DNA of 64,000 bases from Nocardia fluminea. Its GTDB lineage: Bacteria > Actinomycetota > Actinomycetes > Mycobacteriales > Mycobacteriaceae. This document shows, piece after piece, positions 26,077 through 36,344 of the stretch; position 1 is the first letter of the stretch; each line of letters opens with the position of its first letter. The notes under the pieces were generated by a model. That model worked only from the letters and a program-made list of their open reading frames with translations, did not search any database and was not told the DNA's origin. Made by a program: the position numbers and the translations under genes. The stretch spans positions 930,001 to 994,000 of the forward strand of contig NZ_PJMW01000002.1 in the NCBI RefSeq assembly GCF_002846365.1. Direction: 5' to 3'.

Positions 26077-27234
26077 GTGATCGACAAACGCGCTCGTCTG
26101 CTCTGCCTTGCCACCGCCCTCGCGCTGGCGGGCGGTGCTGTCGCCTGCTCGGGCCAGGATGCCGCACCGACCGGAATCGCGCTCGTCAACGCCGATTCCG
26201 GGCCGACCGGTGAGCGCGTGGCCAAGGCCGTGCAGGATGCGGGTGGCTACGAGTGGACTGTCGCGAAGCCCGGCGAGATCGACGCGGCCGACTACGCCGC
26301 CGTGATCACCCTGCCCGCCGATCTCACCGCCTCGATGGCCACGCTCGCCACCCCGGAACCCCAGCGCGCCAAGGTCACCGTCACCACCCACGACGGCGCC
26401 GACACGAACACGGTGAACGGCGCGGTCGACGTGGTGACCCACCGGATCGGCGCGTCCGGCGTCGACGCGGCGCTGGCCGCGGTCTCGCAGGCACGCAACC
26501 AGATGACCTCGGTCCAGTTCACCGCCCAGCTGCTCAGCGCGGGCGTGAACGCCGCCGCCGACGGCGCGAACCAGTTCAGTGGCGGCGCCGAACAGATGCT
26601 CGGCTTCCTCGACTACGCGAAAGAGGGTGCGGGCCAGCTCACTTCGGCGATCGAGCTGCTGAACCAAACGGTCGACGGCGCGGCGAAGCAGGCGAATCAG
26701 CTGGCCGACGCGCTCGGCGCGACCGGCGTCACCATCGCCGGCGTCCAATCCAGCGCGGCCGCCATGGGCTCCGGCCTCGACCAGATCCTGCCGCTCCTGA
26801 AGGCCCTGCCCTTCGCGAGCGATCCTCAGCTCGCCGACATCATCACCAAACTCGAAGCGCTACGCGGAGTATCGACCCAGGCAGGCACCCAACTCGACGG
26901 ACTGAGCGAATTGACCGGCGCCGCGGTGGATCCCAACACCGACCTCGGCACCCTCCTGCGCACCGTCGTGGCCCGCCTCAACAGCGCCCGCGACCAGCTC
27001 ACCCAGGGCGCCGAACTCGCCAAGGGCCTGCCCACCCTCGCCGAACAGGGCGGCGCCCAACTCCTCTCGGCCGTCGAACAACTCACCGGCGGCGTGGGCG
27101 CCCTCCAGAACATCGTCGGTAACCTCAACACCCAAACCGGCAAGGCCCTGGAAGCCCTCCCCCCACGCGGCCAGTCCCAGCAATCCGCCCTCGCCCTGGC
27201 CCTGACCGACCCCGTCGAGGTCATCCGCGAATGA
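26077..27234 (+). CDS. Secreted YhgE/Pip-like N-terminal domain protein
   Basis: A 385-residue exported protein. An N-terminal hydrophobic segment ends LAGGAVACSGQD, so it may be a lipoprotein, though the lipobox is imperfect (Ala at -3). Next, IALVNADSGPTGERVAKAV and AADYAAVITLPADLTASM match the N-terminal domain of YhgE/Pip-type export proteins. The rest (about 150-370) is helical, rich in Gln/Ala heptads (QTVDGAAKQANQLADALG), as in the YhgE stalk. The usual C-terminal membrane helices are missing; the chain stops at about 385. GTG 26077 lies 7 bases after TACCGT, so leaderless; the frame upstream to 25969 is not used. No ESX or ABC-2 partner is adjacent. Confidence 0.7.
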   Translation: MIDKRARLLCLATALALAGGAVACSGQDAAPTGIALVNADSGPTGERVAKAVQDAGGYEWTVAKPGEIDAADYAAVITLPADLTASMATLATPEPQRAKVTVTTHDGADTNTVNGAVDVVTHRIGASGVDAALAAVSQARNQMTSVQFTAQLLSAGVNAAADGANQFSGGAEQMLGFLDYAKEGAGQLTSAIELLNQTVDGAAKQANQLADALGATGVTIAGVQSSAAAMGSGLDQILPLLKALPFASDPQLADIITKLEALRGVSTQAGTQLDGLSELTGAAVDPNTDLGTLLRTVVARLNSARDQLTQGAELAKGLPTLAEQGGAQLLSAVEQLTGGVGALQNIVGNLNTQTGKALEALPPRGQSQQSALALALTDPVEVIRE

Positions 27235-27302
27235 CCCCGACTGCCGTGGCAGGTCATCCACGAACAGTGTCGAGGTGGCAACACGGTCGGTAAGCTCGGC
27301 CC

Positions 27303-27884
27303 ATGACGATCCAGGCCGTGGACTCGCTACCCCATCAGATGACGGAAGAGCAGTACCGTCAGCTCCCCGAGGACGTCTCCAGGGAGATCGAAGTGGTGCA
27401 CGGGCACGTCATCCTCTGTGAATCACCGACACCCGAGCACAACCGCATCGCCCGGCGACTCGCAGGCGCCATGGAGGACCTGCCGAGTACCGAGCCGTGC
27501 ATCCGCGCCGAGACCGACATCGACGTGGTGCTGTGGCGGGTTCCGAAGTTCACCTTCCGCCGTCCCGATGTCACGGTGTACCGATGCCTGGACCAGCCGG
27601 GAGACAAGCCGGAAGCCGGCGACGCGCTGATCGTGGTCGAGGTGTCGTCGCCGTCGACAGCGGCCGAGGACTTGCTCGACAAGAAGGCGCAGTACGCGCG
27701 AGTCGGTATTCCGCTGTACCTCGTTGTCATGCTCGACACGAAATTCGCGATAGCGGAGGTGCTCGAGTTCCGGCTCGACGCGCACGCCCGCGAATATCGG
27801 CTCCACCAGATCCATCGCGACGGGCTGGTCCGCCTCGAGCATGTGATCGTCGGGGATATCGCCTTCGCCGAGCTCACTCGCTGA
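27303..27884 (+). CDS. Uma2-family restriction endonuclease-like protein
   Basis: A 193-residue Uma2 (DUF820) protein with a PD-(D/E)XK nuclease fold. Core residues are seen in FRRPDVTVYR (Asp), LIVVEVSSPSTAAEDLLDKK (Glu and, further on, the conserved Lys of DKKAQYA) and GIPLYLVVMLD. The N-terminal MTEEQYRQLPEDVSREIEVVHG is typical. Uma2 genes are numerous in Nocardia, Streptomyces and cyanobacteria; their targets are mostly unknown. ATG 27303 is 6 bases after TAAGCT, so the message is probably leaderless. No methyltransferase or mobile-element gene is nearby. Confidence 0.85.
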   Translation: MTIQAVDSLPHQMTEEQYRQLPEDVSREIEVVHGHVILCESPTPEHNRIARRLAGAMEDLPSTEPCIRAETDIDVVLWRVPKFTFRRPDVTVYRCLDQPGDKPEAGDALIVVEVSSPSTAAEDLLDKKAQYARVGIPLYLVVMLDTKFAIAEVLEFRLDAHAREYRLHQIHRDGLVRLEHVIVGDIAFAELTR

Positions 27885-27891
27885 ACCGGCG

Positions 27892-27920
27892 CGGCCCGGT
27901 CGGTGGAACCGACCGGGCCG
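27892..27920. terminator. Bidirectional hairpin terminator
   Basis: CGGCCCGGTCGG and CCGACCGGGCCG form a 12-bp stem with a short loop (TGGAA) in the 51-base gap between the Uma2 gene and the convergent secreted-protein gene. On the plus strand it is followed by TCAGGGTTTTGGGG. Confidence 0.7.
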
Positions 27921-27935
27921 TCAGGGTTTTGGGGG

Positions 27936-28562
27936 TCAGGGCAGGACTTGCGGGATGATGTGCGGGGCGGCTACGCCGACCACCGCGCCGATCAGTGCGC
28001 CGACCAGCGCGTTCGGGAGACCTACCAGGCCGACGCACGGCAGGTAGAGGATCATCGTGGTGATCATCGGGATGCAGACGACTGCGGCGATGAGCGCGCC
28101 GATGCCCGCTCCGATGGCGGCGGCGTTCTGGACCGGGTCGGGGAATTGCGCGGTGGGCGAAGTCGCGATGGTCTTCAGTTCGTCGCTCGCCGCCGCGGTG
28201 GGGCGCGGTGTCACCTTCATGCTGCGACCGTCGGCCGCGATCTCGGTCGCCATGGCGATCACATTGCCGCTCACCGTGGTGAACGAGGTGGGGATCTCCC
28301 CGATCGGCTCGCCGGTAGCCGACTCGACGACGACCCGGCCGAGATCTGGCGCGAGCAAGAACCTGCCCTCGTCCACCGAGGCGGACACGGTGCGCAGGTC
28401 CGGCGCGACGGTGGTGCGGAAACCCTCCGCCGCACTCGACAATCCCGCCGCGTACCGCGTCTGCTGATCGACATCCGCGGACGCGACCCCTGCCACACTC
28501 ACCGCCACGGCGACGGGCAGTGCCGCGGCCAGCGCACGGCGAACAACCTTGTGTTGGAACAT
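27936..28562 (-). CDS. Secreted protein with C-terminal glycine-zipper hairpin (family copy 3)
   Basis: A 208-residue exported protein. A signal peptide (about 1-30, VAVSVAGVASADV) precedes FRTTVAPDLRTVSASVDEGR, then TAAASDELKTIATSP, DPVQNAAAIGAGIGALIAAV and a second hydrophobic segment ending VGVAAPHIIPQVLP. Motifs, order and the ribosome site GGGAGGGAGA match the gene at 25136-25798, and a looser copy lies at 4112-4753. ATG 28562 was chosen for the ribosome site and signal peptide; codons to 28637 are not needed. The last third has Cys (VVCIPM, LPCVGL) that might pair. Function unknown. Confidence 0.78.
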   Translation of the reverse strand: MFQHKVVRRALAAALPVAVAVSVAGVASADVDQQTRYAAGLSSAAEGFRTTVAPDLRTVSASVDEGRFLLAPDLGRVVVESATGEPIGEIPTSFTTVSGNVIAMATEIAADGRSMKVTPRPTAAASDELKTIATSPTAQFPDPVQNAAAIGAGIGALIAAVVCIPMITTMILYLPCVGLVGLPNALVGALIGAVVGVAAPHIIPQVLP

Positions 28563-28736
28563 GATCGAGAATCTCCCTCCCGAAACTCCCGAAGAACCCG
28601 GCCCCGGGCGAATCGAACAAGTCACTGTCATGGACAACGCATTGGAAACGAATCACGCGGGAGCCGTAGGGCTCCGTCATACGCGGGGCACATTACCCCG
28701 CGGCTCGCGAGGAGGGGGCCTCACCCCTGAAACAGC

Positions 28737-28772
28737 TTCGGCCCGTGCCTCCCTGGGGAAGCACGGGCCGAA
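28737..28772 (-). terminator. Terminator of the FKBP gene
   Basis: TTCGGCCCGTGC and GCACGGGCCGAA form a 12-bp perfect stem with a 12-base loop, 10 bases beyond the FKBP stop on the minus strand. The following minus-strand bases (GCTGTTTCAGG) give a weak T-run. Confidence 0.7.
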
Positions 28773-28782
28773 AACTGACAGA

Positions 28783-29142
28783 TCAGTTGGCGTTGAGCAG
28801 GTCGATCACGAAGACCAGGGTCTTGCCCGAGAGCGCGTGACCCGCACCGGCCGGACCGTAGGCGAGCTCCGGCGGGATGACCAGCTGACGACGTCCGCCG
28901 ACCTTCATCCCGGGGATGCCGTCCTGCCAGCCCTGGATCAGGCCGCGCAGCGGGAAGGTCAGAGATTCGCCGCGATCCCAGGAGGAGTCGAACTGCTCAC
29001 CGTTGTCGAACTCGACGCCGACGTAGTGCACCTCGACGGTGCCACCGGCCACCGCTTCCTTGCCTTCGCCCTCGATGAGGTCGGTGATGACGAGCTCGGT
29101 GGGCGCGGGGCCCTCCTGGAAATCGATCTCCGGCTTGGTCAT
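28783..29142 (-). CDS. FKBP-type peptidyl-prolyl isomerase
   Basis: A 119-residue single-domain FKBP that isomerises X-Pro bonds in the cytoplasm, without signal peptide. Active-site residues are visible in VEVHYVGVEFDNGEQFDSSW (Tyr, Phe, Asp), FPLRGLIQGWQDGIPGMKVG (Ile-Trp floor) and RRQLVIPPELAYGPAGAG (Tyr). Length is that of the FKBP12 class. GAAGGGGA precedes ATG 29142. It follows the citrate synthase gene by 63 bases on the same strand and may be cotranscribed from the gltA promoter. Confidence 0.95.
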   Translation of the reverse strand: MTKPEIDFQEGPAPTELVITDLIEGEGKEAVAGGTVEVHYVGVEFDNGEQFDSSWDRGESLTFPLRGLIQGWQDGIPGMKVGGRRQLVIPPELAYGPAGAGHALSGKTLVFVIDLLNAN

Positions 29143-29205
29143 GCGGGCTATCCCCTTCGATAGATTGCTGTAACCGATAAAGTTTCCGACAACTGCTCGT
29201 TGAAA

Positions 29206-30519
29206 CTAGCGGTTGTCGATCGCACGGTAGTCGCGTTCGCCGTAGCCGGTGTAGATCTGGCGCGGACGGCCGATCTTCAGCGGCTCGGAGTGCATCTCAC
29301 GCCAGTGCGCGATCCAGCCGGGCAGGCGGCCCATCGCGAAGAGCACGGTGAACATCCGGGTCGGGAAGCCCATGGCCCGGTAGATGACGCCGGTGTAGAA
29401 GTCGACGTTCGGGTACAGGCGACGCGAGACGAAGTAGTCGTCGGTGAGCGCGGCCTCTTCGAGCTGCTTGGCGATGTCGAGCAGCTGGTCGTCGCCGCCG
29501 ATCTTCGACAGGATCTTGTCGGCGGCCTGCTTGACCAGCGTCGCGCGCGGGTCGTAGTTGCGGTAGACGCGGTGCCCGAAGCCCATGAGCTTCACGCCGT
29601 CTTCCTTGTTTTTGACCTTGCGGATGAATTCCTTGACGTCGCCGCCGTTGGCCTTGATCTCGTCGAGCATCTCGAGCACGGCCTGGTTCGCGCCGCCGTG
29701 CAGCGGGCCCCAGAGCGCGTTGATGCCACCGGACACCGAGGTGAACAGGTTGGCGTCGGAGGAGCCGACGAGACGCACGGTCGAGGTGGAGCAGTTCTGC
29801 TCGTGATCGGCGTGCAGGATCAGCAGCATGTCGAGCGCGGCCGCGACCTCGGGGTCGACCTCGTAGGGCTCGGCCGGGAAGCCGAAGGTCATCCGCAGGA
29901 AGTTCTCGACCAGCGACAGCGAGTTGTCGGGGTAGAGGAACGGCTGACCGACCGACTTCTTGTACGAGTACGCCGCGATGGTCGGCAGCTTCGCCAGCAG
30001 GCGGATGGTCGACAGCTCGACCTGCTCGGGATCGCGCGGGTCGAGGGAGTCCTGGTAGTACGCCGACAGCGCGTTCACCGCGGACGACAGCACCGGCATG
30101 GGGTGCGCGTTGCGCGGGAAGCCGTCGAAGAACCGCTTCAGGTCCTCGTGCAGCAGGGTGTGGCGGCGGATGCGATCGGTGAAGTCGTCGAGCTGGGCCT
30201 GGGTCGGCAGCTCGCCGTAGATGAGCAGGTAGCTGACCTCGATGAAGGTCGAGCGGCCCGCGAGCTGGTCGATCGGGTAACCGCGGTAGCGCAGGATGCC
30301 CGCTTCACCGTCGATGTAGGTGATGGCCGACTTGGTCGACGCGGTGTTCATGAAACCGGGGTCATAGGTGACGTAACCGGTGCTGGCCAGCAGCTTGCCC
30401 AAGTCGAGCCCGTCGTTACCCTCCGCGGCCTTGGTGACCGAGATAGGGAACTCGCCACCGGGGTACTGGAGTACCGCCTTGGCGTCTTCGGTGACGTTGG
30501 TGATGTTCTCAGCGGGCAC
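29206..30519 (-). CDS. gltA: Citrate synthase (type II, GltA2-like)
   Basis: A 437-residue hexameric-type citrate synthase that condenses acetyl-CoA and oxaloacetate. Motifs are LILHADHEQNCSTSTVRL (His), GPLHGGANQAVLEML (His), FGHRVYRNYDPRATLV (His and Arg) and VDFYTGVIYRAMGFP (catalytic Asp). The N-terminal beta domain (YPGGEFPISVTKAAEGNDGL) marks the longer, NADH-type class. GAGAGG precedes GTG 30519. It is probably controlled from the 30520-30777 region, which holds a 26-base palindrome. A second, shorter citrate synthase lies at 32911-34035. Confidence 0.96.
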   Translation of the reverse strand: MPAENITNVTEDAKAVLQYPGGEFPISVTKAAEGNDGLDLGKLLASTGYVTYDPGFMNTASTKSAITYIDGEAGILRYRGYPIDQLAGRSTFIEVSYLLIYGELPTQAQLDDFTDRIRRHTLLHEDLKRFFDGFPRNAHPMPVLSSAVNALSAYYQDSLDPRDPEQVELSTIRLLAKLPTIAAYSYKKSVGQPFLYPDNSLSLVENFLRMTFGFPAEPYEVDPEVAAALDMLLILHADHEQNCSTSTVRLVGSSDANLFTSVSGGINALWGPLHGGANQAVLEMLDEIKANGGDVKEFIRKVKNKEDGVKLMGFGHRVYRNYDPRATLVKQAADKILSKIGGDDQLLDIAKQLEEAALTDDYFVSRRLYPNVDFYTGVIYRAMGFPTRMFTVLFAMGRLPGWIAHWREMHSEPLKIGRPRQIYTGYGERDYRAIDNR

Positions 30520-30777
30520 GGAAGGATCCCTCTCAGGCTAGAACCGTAGGCACCGATGCGGTCGGCACAGGTGCGCTTGCGCTAACGCTAGCTGTTGTTC
30601 GGTCAGGACAAGCAATCAGGGTTGTCCTGTCCGGTTCTCACACCGGCAGCATGCGGCGGTGAGGTCGGTGCGAGGCCGGGGACCTGCGCAGATCCCCATT
30701 TTCGCACCGTTATCCCGGCGGCGCCGAACGGTTGCCCCGCGCGTGGATCCGGTTCCCGAATCCGATTGCCGCACAAG
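30520..30777 (-). promoter_or_regulatory. gltA upstream region with operator-like palindrome
   Basis: A 258-base gene-free stretch between gltA and the MFS gene stop. CAGGACAA (30604-30611) and TTGTCCTG (30622-30629) are perfect 8-bp arms around 10 bases, an operator-like palindrome 85 bases upstream of the gltA start. On the minus strand TAGCGT (near 30591-30586) is a possible -10 within the symmetric GCTAACGCTAGC. The rest shows nothing recognisable. The arms do not match the GlxR/CRP half-site. Confidence 0.5.
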
Positions 30778-32061
30778 TCAATTCGTCATTACGGCGGCAG
30801 GTGCGCGGGTGACCCGGTAACGAACGAAGGCGGGGAAGGCCAGCGCGGCGAGCACCACGCCGATCACGACCAGTACGCCGCCACCGGCGGCAGCTACAGC
30901 GGTACCCATGCTCGCGGCGGCGAAACCGTGGGCAACATCACCGATCCGCGGCCCACCTGCGACGACCACGATGAACACGCCCTGCAACCGCCCGCGCATC
31001 TCGTCGGTGGACACCGTGAGCAACATCGCCGTGCGGAACGCCGCCGACACCATGTCGACGGCCCCGCCGAACGCCAGAAACGCCACCGCGATCCACAGCC
31101 ACACCCCCAGCCCGAACAGGTGCCCGGCGAACCCCACCGCGAGCCCGAAGCCGACCATCGCCACACCCCACAGCGCGATGCACACGATCACCGCGAGCCC
31201 TTGCCTGCGCACTCGCGGTATCCACCCGGAGAACACACCGCCGATCACCGAACCCGCCGCGATGGCCGCGAACAACAGGCCGAGCGCCACCCCGCCTTCG
31301 GCCGGATCGTGGAACGTCTCGTGCGCGATCTGGGGGAACAGCGCGCGCGGCATGCCGAACACCATGGCGATGATGTCGACAACGAACGACGCGAGCAGGA
31401 TGCGCTGGCCCGCGAGATAGCGGAAACCGTCCAGTACGGCGCGCAGCCCGGCCCGGCGCTGCTCGCCGGTGGGTGGGAAGGCGGGCAGCCGCCACACCGC
31501 CCACAGTGTGGCGAGCAGCGCGATCGAGTCGATCAGATACAGCATCGACAGGCCGATCACCGGGATCAGTACGCCGGCCAGCACCGGCCCCGCGATCATG
31601 CCGACGTTCTGCACGGTCATGCTCAGCGAACTCGCCGAGGCCATCTGCTCCGGCGGCAGCAATCGGGCGATCAGCGCGCTGCGCGTGGGCTGGTTGACCG
31701 CGAAGAACGCTTGCTGGGTGGCGAACAGCGCGAGGACGAGCCACACATTGTTCACCCCGAGCGCGGCCTGCGCCCAGAACGCCACGGCCGTGAGACCCGT
31801 GCCCGCCGTGGTGATGACGAGCAGCGTGCGCCGGTCCATCACATCGGCCAGCGCGCCGCCCCAGAGCCCGAACACCACCAGCGGAACCAGACCGAACAGG
31901 CCGGCCAGACCGACATAGCCGGAGCTGCCGGTGATCTGGAAGATCTGCTGCGGTACCGCGACCACCGAGAGCTGCGCGCCGATAACGGTGACGATATTGG
32001 TCGTCCACAGCCTGCGATAGTCGCGATTGCGCAGGGGTTCGGTGTCGGCGAGCAGCTTCAC
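30778..32061 (-). CDS. Major facilitator superfamily transporter (EntS/MFS_3-like)
   Basis: A 427-residue, 12-helix exporter of the MFS_3 class, which includes enterobactin exporter EntS and macrolide pumps. It starts KLLADTEPLRNRDYRRLWTT, and FGLWGGALADVMDRRTLLVI matches the conserved MFS loop 2-3 motif. SGWIPRVRRQGLAVI is the equivalent in the second half. The substrate is unknown, and no siderophore gene is near. GTG 32061 is 7 bases after TAATCT, so the message is probably leaderless. It lies 68 bases after pdxH on the same strand but has its own -10. Confidence 0.88.
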   Translation of the reverse strand: MKLLADTEPLRNRDYRRLWTTNIVTVIGAQLSVVAVPQQIFQITGSSGYVGLAGLFGLVPLVVFGLWGGALADVMDRRTLLVITTAGTGLTAVAFWAQAALGVNNVWLVLALFATQQAFFAVNQPTRSALIARLLPPEQMASASSLSMTVQNVGMIAGPVLAGVLIPVIGLSMLYLIDSIALLATLWAVWRLPAFPPTGEQRRAGLRAVLDGFRYLAGQRILLASFVVDIIAMVFGMPRALFPQIAHETFHDPAEGGVALGLLFAAIAAGSVIGGVFSGWIPRVRRQGLAVIVCIALWGVAMVGFGLAVGFAGHLFGLGVWLWIAVAFLAFGGAVDMVSAAFRTAMLLTVSTDEMRGRLQGVFIVVVAGGPRIGDVAHGFAAASMGTAVAAAGGGVLVVIGVVLAALAFPAFVRYRVTRAPAAVMTN

Positions 32062-32129
32062 TCAGCGCAGATTAGCCACTACCGCCCGGTCATCCCATGT
32101 TTGGGCGCAGTGACATAGGCCACCACTCG

Positions 32130-32834
32130 TTACGGCTGCAAACGTTCGACTGTTGTGGTCTGCCCGTCGATGCGCACCACGATGCGGTTGTGCAGCCTGC
32201 CGTGCCTGCCCTGCCAGAACTCGACCTCGTCGGGGCGCAGGAGGTACCCACCCCAGAACGGGGGCACGGGGATGTCCTCGACATCGGCGAACCGGGCCGT
32301 CGTCTCGGCCAGCACGCGATCGAGGTCCGCGCGCGAGGCCACCGGCCGTGACTGCTGGGAAGCCCACGCGCCCAGCCGCGACTCGCGTGGCCGCGCCGCC
32401 CAATACACCGCCGTCACCTCGGGAGTCACCCGTTCGGTCACGCCGCGCACATGCACCTGCCTGGCGAGTGCGGGCCAGACGAAGCTCGCCGCCGCGTACG
32501 GGTCGGCGGCGAGCTGGCCGCCCTTGGCCGAGTCGTAGTTCGTATAGAAGGTGACGCCCTCGGGCGAGAGCCCCTTGCACAGGACCGTGCGCGCCACCGG
32601 GCGCGGCGCGGGGCCGTTGAGCGAGACCGTGGCCAGCACCATCGCGTTGGGTTCGGCGACGCCGGCACCTGCGGCCTGCTCGATCCAGCTGCGCAACAAC
32701 GGCTCCCAGCCGCCGGCCACCCACGTCTCGTCGAGATCGGGTTCCTCGGCCGGAACGAACAGGGGGTTGCCGTAGTCGACACGCATCGCGGCGAGGTCGG
32801 GCGCGGCGGTCGCGGCGGGGTCCAGGTCACGCAT
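32130..32834 (-). CDS. pdxH: Pyridoxamine 5'-phosphate oxidase
   Basis: A 234-residue FMN-dependent enzyme that makes pyridoxal 5'-phosphate from pyridoxine or pyridoxamine phosphate. The FMN-binding signature is seen in [20 protein letters not shown] and [36 protein letters not shown] and the C-terminal [16 protein letters not shown] and VERLQP are diagnostic. Length is usual. ATG 32834 lies 7 bases after TAATCT, so a leaderless message is likely; the same hexamer serves the MFS gene. It is divergent from the second citrate synthase. PLP made here would serve SerC and the DapC-type enzyme of this window. Confidence 0.95.
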   Translation of the reverse strand: MRDLDPAATAAPDLAAMRVDYGNPLFVPAEEPDLDETWVAGGWEPLLRSWIEQAAGAGVAEPNAMVLATVSLNGPAPRPVARTVLCKGLSPEGVTFYTNYDSAKGGQLAADPYAAASFVWPALARQVHVRGVTERVTPEVTAVYWAARPRESRLGAWASQQSRPVASRADLDRVLAETTARFADVEDIPVPPFWGGYLLRPDEVEFWQGRHGRLHNRIVVRIDGQTTTVERLQP

Positions 32835-32910
32835 AGGGGCGAGATTACTCCGCGGTACGTCCGGGTCTAGGGTTCAGAAATATCGGCATGCCCCTGCAAG
32901 GAGAGTCACC

Positions 32911-34035
32911 ATGACTACCAGCTCGGTACCACAGGATTTCGTCAGCGGATTGGAAGGCGTGGTGGCCTTCACCACCGACATCGCCGAGCCGGACAAGGAC
33001 GGTGGCGCCCTGCGATATCGCGGCGTCGACATCCAGGATCTGGTCACCGATCAGGTGACCTTCGGCGACGTGTGGGCCCTGCTGGTCGACGGCGAGTTCG
33101 GTCGCGGCCTGCCGCCCGCCGAGCCGTTCCCGCTGCCGGTGCACACCGGTGACGTGCGCGTCGACGTGCAGGCCGGCCTGGCCATGCTCGCCCCGATCTG
33201 GGGTTACGAGCCGCTGCTCGACATCGACGACGAGACCGCCCGCGAGAACCTCGCCCGCGCCTCGGTGATGGCGCTGTCGTATGTGGCGCAGTCCGCGCGC
33301 GGCATCTATCAGCCCGCCGTTCCGCAGCGCAAGATCGACGAGTGCGACACCGTCACCGAACGGTTCATGACCCGCTGGAAGGGTGACCCGGACCCGCGCC
33401 ACACCGAGGCGATCGACGCCTACTGGGTGTCGGCGGCCGAGCACGGCATGAACGCCTCCACCTTCACCGCCCGCGTCATCGCCTCCACCGGCGCCGACGT
33501 GGCGGCCTCGCTGTCCGGCGCGATCGGTGCCATGTCCGGCCCGCTGCACGGCGGCGCCCCGGCACGCGTGCTGCCGATGATCGAGGCCGTCGAGAAGTCC
33601 GGTGACGCGCGTGCGCTGGTCAAGGGCATCCTCGACCGCAAAGAGAAGCTGATGGGCTTCGGCCACCGGGTGTACCGCGCCGAGGACCCGCGCGCCCGCG
33701 TGCTCCGCGCCACCGCCCAGCGCCTCGACGCCCCCCGCTTCGAAGTCGCCGCCGCGCTCGAGCAGGCCGCGCTGGCCGAGCTGCGCGAGCGTCGCCCGGA
33801 TCGCGCGATCGAGACCAACGTCGAGTTCTGGGCGGCGGTCATCCTCGACTTCGCCGAGGTTCCGGCCCACATGATGCCCGCGATGTTCACCTGTGGCCGC
33901 ACCGCGGGCTGGTGTGCGCACATCCTCGAGCAGAAGCAGCTGGGCAAGCTGGTCCGCCCGGCCGCGATCTACACCGGGCCCGGCCCGCGCACCCCGGACG
34001 AGGTTCCGGGCTGGTCCACCATCTCGCAGCACTGA
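32911..34035 (+). CDS. citA: Citrate synthase 2 (CitA-like)
   Basis: A 374-residue citrate/methylcitrate synthase of the shorter type. GVVAFTTDIAEPDKDGGALR at the N-terminus, AMSGPLHGGAPARVLPMI (His), FGHRVYRAEDPRARVLRA (His, Arg) and NVEFWAAVILDFAEVP (the catalytic Asp/Glu zone) identify it. M. tuberculosis also has a second synthase here (CitA, Rv0889c). It could serve the methylcitrate cycle when propionyl-CoA is supplied by the synthetase at 20578, but no prpB/prpD is in the window. AAGGAG precedes ATG 32911, and TAGGGT (32868-32873) is a possible -10. Confidence 0.93.
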   Translation: MTTSSVPQDFVSGLEGVVAFTTDIAEPDKDGGALRYRGVDIQDLVTDQVTFGDVWALLVDGEFGRGLPPAEPFPLPVHTGDVRVDVQAGLAMLAPIWGYEPLLDIDDETARENLARASVMALSYVAQSARGIYQPAVPQRKIDECDTVTERFMTRWKGDPDPRHTEAIDAYWVSAAEHGMNASTFTARVIASTGADVAASLSGAIGAMSGPLHGGAPARVLPMIEAVEKSGDARALVKGILDRKEKLMGFGHRVYRAEDPRARVLRATAQRLDAPRFEVAAALEQAALAELRERRPDRAIETNVEFWAAVILDFAEVPAHMMPAMFTCGRTAGWCAHILEQKQLGKLVRPAAIYTGPGPRTPDEVPGWSTISQH

Positions 34036-34079
34036 GTCATCGAACCGGGCGCCGCGATGTCGGCGTCCGGTTCCCGCGC

Positions 34080-36022
<1,943 letters not shown>

Positions 36023-36344
36023 GATAAGACCGCGATAGGGCCGGTGCCCGGTGAACCATTCGGTTCGCCGGGCACCGGCTCTTCTTGTTCCAGACTGCAC
36101 ACATTCGCAATATTCGCCGAGTTTCGACAGATCTCGGTACCGATATTTGATGTTGATCTATCACCAAAACCCCTGCACACAAGCGGAATTCGGGTGGTGA
36201 GCCGATCAGATTAGCCCCCTGGGCACGCTTGGCGCGCGATTTAAGTCGTGCGTGTCTGCTGCGGCGGCCAAGTAATGTGCACTACTGTCTAGGAAAGTGG
36301 GCGGTGTCCTCAACAGACGGAGCCGACGCGATAGGGAGGTAACG
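36023..36344 (+). other. Intergenic region: serC terminator and sepH leader
   Basis: A 322-base stretch without a gene. GGGCCGGTGCCCGG (36036 onward) and CCGGGCACCGGC (to about 36081) form the serC terminator, followed by TCTTCTTG. From about 36100 to 36170 the sequence is unusually AT-rich for this window (CGATATTTGATGTTGATC). TACTGT (36283-36288) is a possible -10 for sepH, giving a leader of about 50 bases that ends in GGGAGG before GTG 36345. Confidence 0.6.
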
